From Owenia fusiformis (lineage: Eukaryota > Annelida > Polychaeta > Sabellida > Oweniidae): 64,000 nt of DNA. The position numbers and the translations under genes were made by a program. The stretch is from assembly GCA_903813345.2 (NCBI GenBank), contig CAIIXF020000005.1, positions 33,919,375 through 33,983,374 of the forward strand. Direction: 5' to 3'. The number at the start of each line of letters is the position of its first letter. The first letter of the stretch is position 1. Below the pieces are notes generated by a model. It was not told the DNA's origin, did no database searches, and saw only the letters and a list, made by a program, of their open reading frames with translations. Of this stretch, positions 59,489-64,000 are shown one piece after another.

Positions 59489-60483
59489 TCAAGAAGGTGT
59501 GTATGTCTCGACTTCTCCTGCGAGGTCATTTCTTCCTATATCTTTAAGTATCTTTATAAGTGCCTCCTTTTGGTTAGGAACCTCAGTTGCTTGCTGCCAT
59601 GACTCTAGTATCTTGTATCCCCAATTCCCCGCATTATGTGGATCGCCTGCTTTTATATTTTCAATGTTGTCTCTTTGCCCAAGATGAACTGCAAGGGATT
59701 GCACTTTACTCCCTATCTTTTTCCCAATCTTCTCCAGCAATACGGGATCTAGAGCATCTGAAAATTCGTAACCTAGTTTTCATATGTAAGCGTAAGTCAG
59801 GTTTGCCTATTTTATTATTATTATCTATTACACTGAAAATAATGTGCTAAGGCCCGTACCTTGAGACATACGTATCTAAAGCTTTGTCGCCCAATCAGAG
59901 TGAATATTGACTTCTGAGGAGCATAGAATTCAACAATATTTTGATTATACATTCTTATACTCATATATGTAGCATCTTTCTGTTTCACGAAACTCAGGGC
60001 TGAGAAGAAATGAGATGTCATGATTTATCATGATGATGATTATACAACAATATGATATTTGGATAACATGCGTGCAATATAAATCAGCTGTAAAATACCA
60101 CGTTGTAGCATCCAATCAATTAACTGTACATGTTATTAACCTATTATTCGTCCATCATCCAGACTAAGCCTGTATTCGCAAATGCAACTAACGCCTGTCG
60201 GCTACCGGATTAACTTGCTATTTTATGGGCAACTCATTTAAATTTGAATAGTACCTGCCACTAGTCCGTTCGTATGAAAATGAGTTGGTCATGAAATAGA
60301 AGGTTAATCCGGTAGCCGACATGCGTTAGTTGCATTCGCGAATACAAGCTTAGTGAGCCAGATACCTACCTGAATCCCCTCGGGAAACCCCTACCCGTTC
60401 TCTCATCCAGAGGTTTACTGCTATAGATACCATAACCAATACTAACCCAGCAATTACGATCCCTGCAATTAGTGGGAATTTAT
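59489..60483 (-). CDS. Membrane-anchored death-domain protein, 3' exons
   Basis: Two adjoining exons can be read. 60483-60370 encodes a membrane span (PLIAGIVIAGLVLVMVSIAV) followed by a basic stop-transfer sequence (NLWMRERVGVSRGDS). 59757-59489 encodes a death domain: LLEKIGKKIGSKVQSLAVHL, IENIKAGD, NWGYKILESWQQ, ALIKILKDIGRNDLAGEVE, then stop. The exon borders are both phase 1, so the frame holds across the splice. The order, span then death domain, suggests a type I receptor-like protein with a cytoplasmic signalling tail. No ligand-binding exon is identified. A candidate AATAAA on the minus strand lies at 59367-59372, about 117 bp after the stop. The signal-peptide exon at 61931-61871 ends in the same phase and could be its start. 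Confidence 0.75.
60163..60354. mobile_element. Short TIR MITE, about 190 bp
   Basis: ACTAAGCCTGTATTCGCAAA, then CAACTAACGCCTGTCGGCTA, then CCGGATTAAC, are mirrored on the right by GTTAATCCGGTAGCCGAC ... GCTTAGT. The arms are about 52 bp. It lies inside the intron between the membrane-span and death-domain exons. Confidence 0.9.
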
Positions 60484-61272
60484 CTGGAATAGACAACTGA
60501 TAATACAATACATAAACTTGTGTTCAAAATATGTGTAACTGTTGACAAATCCAAATGGCTTTCGTAAGCAGACAATAATGTTCAAGGAAATATATAAATA
60601 ACGCTGTTCACTAAATTAACATATCGTGTTGTGATTTCAGTTCATGGATATATAATCGTCCCTTTATTGTTTTAACTCTAGTAATCATAGTAAATAGCCA
60701 TGACAATGTTCAGTCATTGATGAAATCAACAAGACAAAGAATCGAATAAATGTACGTCTACCATTTCTAGTCTCATCCAACGAGAAGGGTATACCATACC
60801 GGTTGTCTGGTTGAGCAAGGATGTATTGATTTACATGGAGGATATGATGATATCCCCATATTAAGTCAATAGTGTATATCCCCATGTTAAGTCAATACAT
60901 CCTTTCTCATATCATTATTTTCTAAGTGATAGCCCACGTTGTCGGATAAACGAAACATAGTCCAGTGTAGAGATTATATGTAATACCACTATGCAGTAGT
61001 TGGTTTTTGTGGCGGTCACCCGGACAACCAACTCCTTATCTAAGGTTCTTAGAAAAATCAACTCCCTAACTATTGTTTCTTGATTAGCAGTTTTCTCCCA
61101 CCTTTACTTACTTCCTTCAATGTGACTTCTTTTAGCTCCCGTCATACCTTCGTCAGAAAACGTTTCACTGAAATTTTAAATCTTCTGTTTTGAAAAATGA
61201 ATTTTCTGGCATTATCCATATGACATTTAAAAAAAATTCCATCCGACCCCTTTTGGAATGTGATAGCAAGAT

Positions 61273-61931
61273 TTAAAGAATATTATGAACAAATAATTTA
61301 TATAATATCTTAGACCTTTGGCAATCCAGAACTTGTTGTGCAAGATCCACTCTTTCAATTTTTCTAAGTGCCTCTGCAAGCAACTGCTGGATGTCTTCAT
61401 GCTTATCTCGCCTTTGTTTCCACTTATTCAAAACCTGAAATCCCCAATTCCCAGTAACATGTTGCTGTTTAATGTTTTCAATATCTGCATTACTTAGTCC
61501 TAACTGAATAGCAAGTGATTGTATGTCGTCCCCTATCTGTCTACCAATGTTCATCAGGCATACGTTGTCCAAATCAGCTGAAAATGAAAGCACCACGAAG
61601 GTTATTCAAATAACTGAATCCGTTGTGGCTATTTATTTATATAATTTGTGGTGAATATATTCCTCTTGTTGTTCACACAGTTTACGCGTTTGTATCCCTT
61701 GGCTAGAAATCAAAGCATTGGTATCCTATGTTTCTAGTTCTATTCCGGATTTTTCAAAATACTTAGAACTTGTGAACGATGTACAATTTACAAGGTTACT
61801 AAACGAATAAGCATTTACATATGGAATACGGGCATATCAAAGAGGTAACCACCGTGGTTACAAAACTCACCTCTAGTTGTTACCAAACAAAATGCCAGGA
61901 GACATTGTATTTTTGCCAAACTCACCATCAT
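61273..61931 (-). CDS. Signal-peptide exon and second death-domain exon
   Basis: 61931-61871 starts at an ATG (with an in-frame TGA two codons upstream) and encodes MMVSLAKIQCLLAFCLVTTR, a signal-peptide-like leader, ending at a GTGAGT donor in phase 1. 61577-61273, after a TTTTCAG acceptor, encodes ADLDNVCLMNIGRQIGDDIQ, SLAIQLGLSNADIENIK, a NWGFQVLNKWKQRR segment and RKIERVDLAQQVL, then stops: a death domain clearly related to that at 59757-59489. Phases match directly. A leader straight before a death domain would be odd, so either an ectodomain exon is missed, the leader belongs to the neighbouring membrane-anchored gene, or the exons are used alternatively. Confidence 0.55.
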
Positions 61932-64000
61932 CGTTCAGCCACTATGTGCTTTGAAAATAAGGGCACATCACCCAACACACACTGGAATATTTGTGTAAAA
62001 AAAGAAATAACATTAATTTTGGCTATTTTTCACTTACTTTGTAATTGAAACAATACAGTTGATAATTGAAAATAGATGGATATGATGTTCAGGTTATTTC
62101 AAGAAATAGTTTTTGCAAATAGTATATTTTCAATGCAGATGCCACTTGTCCCATATATTCAATGTTGGAACTCGACCTCTATATAGATATTTTCATAGAT
62201 CAATAAAATCAATAAAATAAAGTTGTAGAGGAAAGTTGATTAGATCAATGCCTGTCATATAAACTAACTGTAAGTCAATATCGTGGACTCTTGAAACTGT
62301 TTAGGAAAAAAGATCCGTTTCGGAAACAAAATAGCACAGCTTGGGATGAACGATTTTTCTTTTCCCATGATATAAGGAGTTGTAGACAGAATATTCACGA
62401 CCTCTTCGGCACAAACGTGTGTCAGCATTATGTTTCAGTAAATCTGAATTAATTACGTTTGCGCAACAAAGTTAGGAATTGCATCCATTTTTGTGGCGTC
62501 CTGTGAACTATTTGTTTGAAAACACTTACGCTTAAACATATCATGCTGACACACGTTTTTTGCGAAAATGGTCGTGAATATTCTGCCAACATCTCGTGAA
62601 ACAGGCCAAGTAAAATCATGGAACAAGATTCCCTAAACGGATCCGTCTTTGAAGAATTCCACTTCAGCGTAGGTGCGAATCATAGCTTCTACATGATGTA
62701 AAGGTACCATTGGACAAGTTGATAAACAACATCCTTTAAACTGTTGAATTTGCAAACTAAAAATGTGTTTTGAGCAGAAAATGACTTGAATTTATTAAAC
62801 AAAGTATTTTATCAATATCTTAATCTTCAAGGTCACACCTGATTCAACACTGATTCAGTTTTGTCACAACAAATATATTACAATAGAAACTATTAGAGCT
62901 ACAATAACTATTACAAATGAGGCTCACCTAACATTATTTTATGTGTCAAACGCAATATGTCTGCTGGCTCCAAAACTGATCTGATTTTAAATTAATATTC
63001 CTTGCAATTGTCGACAAAATACTCGCTCAAAACGAATGTAATTCTTGTAACAATATGTTCAATGTTCACAAACGCTCGACCCTGTGTCAAGTATAATTTT
63101 TAGAACTGGTTTCAAAACGAAACTAGATTCATGTTATCAATAATGTCATAAAAGATCAGTAGTTGTACTTTGAACTGTTTGTTACGTGGAATATGCCGTA
63201 CAACTTAACAATACTGTACAGCTACCCACCGGTGCATGTTATTCAACTGTATTAGCAGGTGAATTACGGAGTAGTACTAGATATAGTATTTGAATATACT
63301 CGTTTGCAAAATAGAGTTTTAAAAGTTGAAAACGTTTAAAAAACTAGTTACAGAATAAATGACGTCCTCGGAGGTACTAAATACCAAATCCATAGGAAGA
63401 TACCGTGTGACAATGTAATTGTTTGTGATTTTGCTATATTATTGATTTGAGTATATAATTTGTTATTTTTGTAATTTAAACTAAATAAATTAGTTAATTG
63501 ACACAAATAATTATAAATAATTTCAACACTATAATCTATTTTAATTTACCTCTTGGTGATGAAAAGGTTTATAAGCGAACCCGTTCGATGGGATTTGCTA
63601 CGCCTTGGCGTTGCTGTTGTCTAACTCATCTCAATATATTTTTGAACATTCATTATTTTATTTATTGCACTAGCTTTTTTATTGTGACTATTTTCAAAAC
63701 TTTTGAATTATGGCATTGATCTTATAACGAATAACATTAGTTCGTTATGTATTATTTTATTCCAATTTCGGTTGTATAAGATAATGCGATAATGTCTAGA
63801 GATGGGGTGGTGCATAATAAAATATCTTGACACATAACCTGATATATATACAGGCATCGAGTCGTATAATTTGTGTCCAAATGGTGAGTCGTTTGGGGAA
63901 CCTCGGAGACATATATACCTGTAGTCTAGTATCTGATTATCGCCGGTCAGTACGTGACACAGGTACACAGGTAGAAAATGTCTTGAGACAATTGCAAAAG
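61932..64000. other. No gene seen; inverted repeat at 62385-62595
   Basis: ACAGAATATTCACGACC and AACGTGTGTCAGCATTATG on the left are mirrored by CATATCATGCTGACACACG, then GGTCGTGAATATTCTGCC, on the right; flanking GATCCGTTTCGG and ACGGATCCGTCTT suggest a longer decayed fold-back, about 62300-62655. The rest to the window end shows no exon. Confidence 0.45.

Noticed and set aside
63708-63968. 86-codon minus-strand frame at the right edge
   Set aside because: No domain, no clear start or splice context, and AT-rich codons; not reported as a gene.

Overview
The window is eukaryotic nuclear DNA from an invertebrate animal. It is AT-rich, its protein-coding genes are cut by GT/AG introns of roughly 70 to 1200 bp, and much of the rest is DNA-transposon debris (MITEs, fold-back elements, minisatellites). 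The gene content (galactocerebrosidase, protrudin, a GT31 glycosyltransferase, small death-domain proteins) suits a deuterostome or lophotrochozoan with a compact intron-rich gene structure. I cannot name the species.

Layout. 1-7.5 kb is a 5.3 kb fold-back element (about 1232-6495) with a 2 kb block of CATGG palindromes inserted in its left arm. 7.5-12.1 kb, minus strand, holds the 5' part of a second galactocerebrosidase-like gene: an intact first exon, a frameshifted first-exon copy, exon 2, and a 35-bp minisatellite that starts at the exon 2 splice donor. A three-deep nest of transposable elements sits in its first intron. 12.3-23.5 kb is repeat-rich, with two large hairpin MITEs whose target-site duplications can be read (TTAA, and an 8-mer). 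Two plus-strand first-exon candidates lie at 15.08 and 20.47 kb. An ankyrin-repeat gene has its main coding exon at 24.16-24.94 kb. 25-29.6 kb shows no gene.

The best-resolved genes follow. A protrudin (ZFYVE27) homologue on the minus strand (29.63-37.4 kb) rebuilds into nine coding exons and 410 residues, ending in a complete FYVE finger. A complete 15-exon galactocerebrosidase (GALC, 38.86-46.89 kb, plus strand) encodes 764 residues with both catalytic glutamates. A two-exon beta-1,3-galactosyltransferase-like gene (52.68-54.63 kb, minus strand) encodes 510 residues with a degenerate DXD motif. Two related death-domain exons (59.49-59.76 and 61.27-61.58 kb, minus strand) come with a membrane-span exon and a signal-peptide exon, all joined by the same splice phase.

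The genes form no operon. GALC makes a lysosomal hydrolase, protrudin shapes ER contacts and vesicle traffic, the GT31 enzyme acts in the Golgi, and the death-domain proteins look like signalling adaptors or receptors. The most unusual things are the exon-2-donor minisatellite, made of repeated splice sites around 6-nt mini-exons; the nested and hairpin transposon architecture; a 0.8 kb quasi-periodic GTTC/CGTC-rich block at 51 kb; and the GT31 enzyme with a changed metal-binding motif. No RNA genes, CRISPR arrays or intact transposases were recognised.
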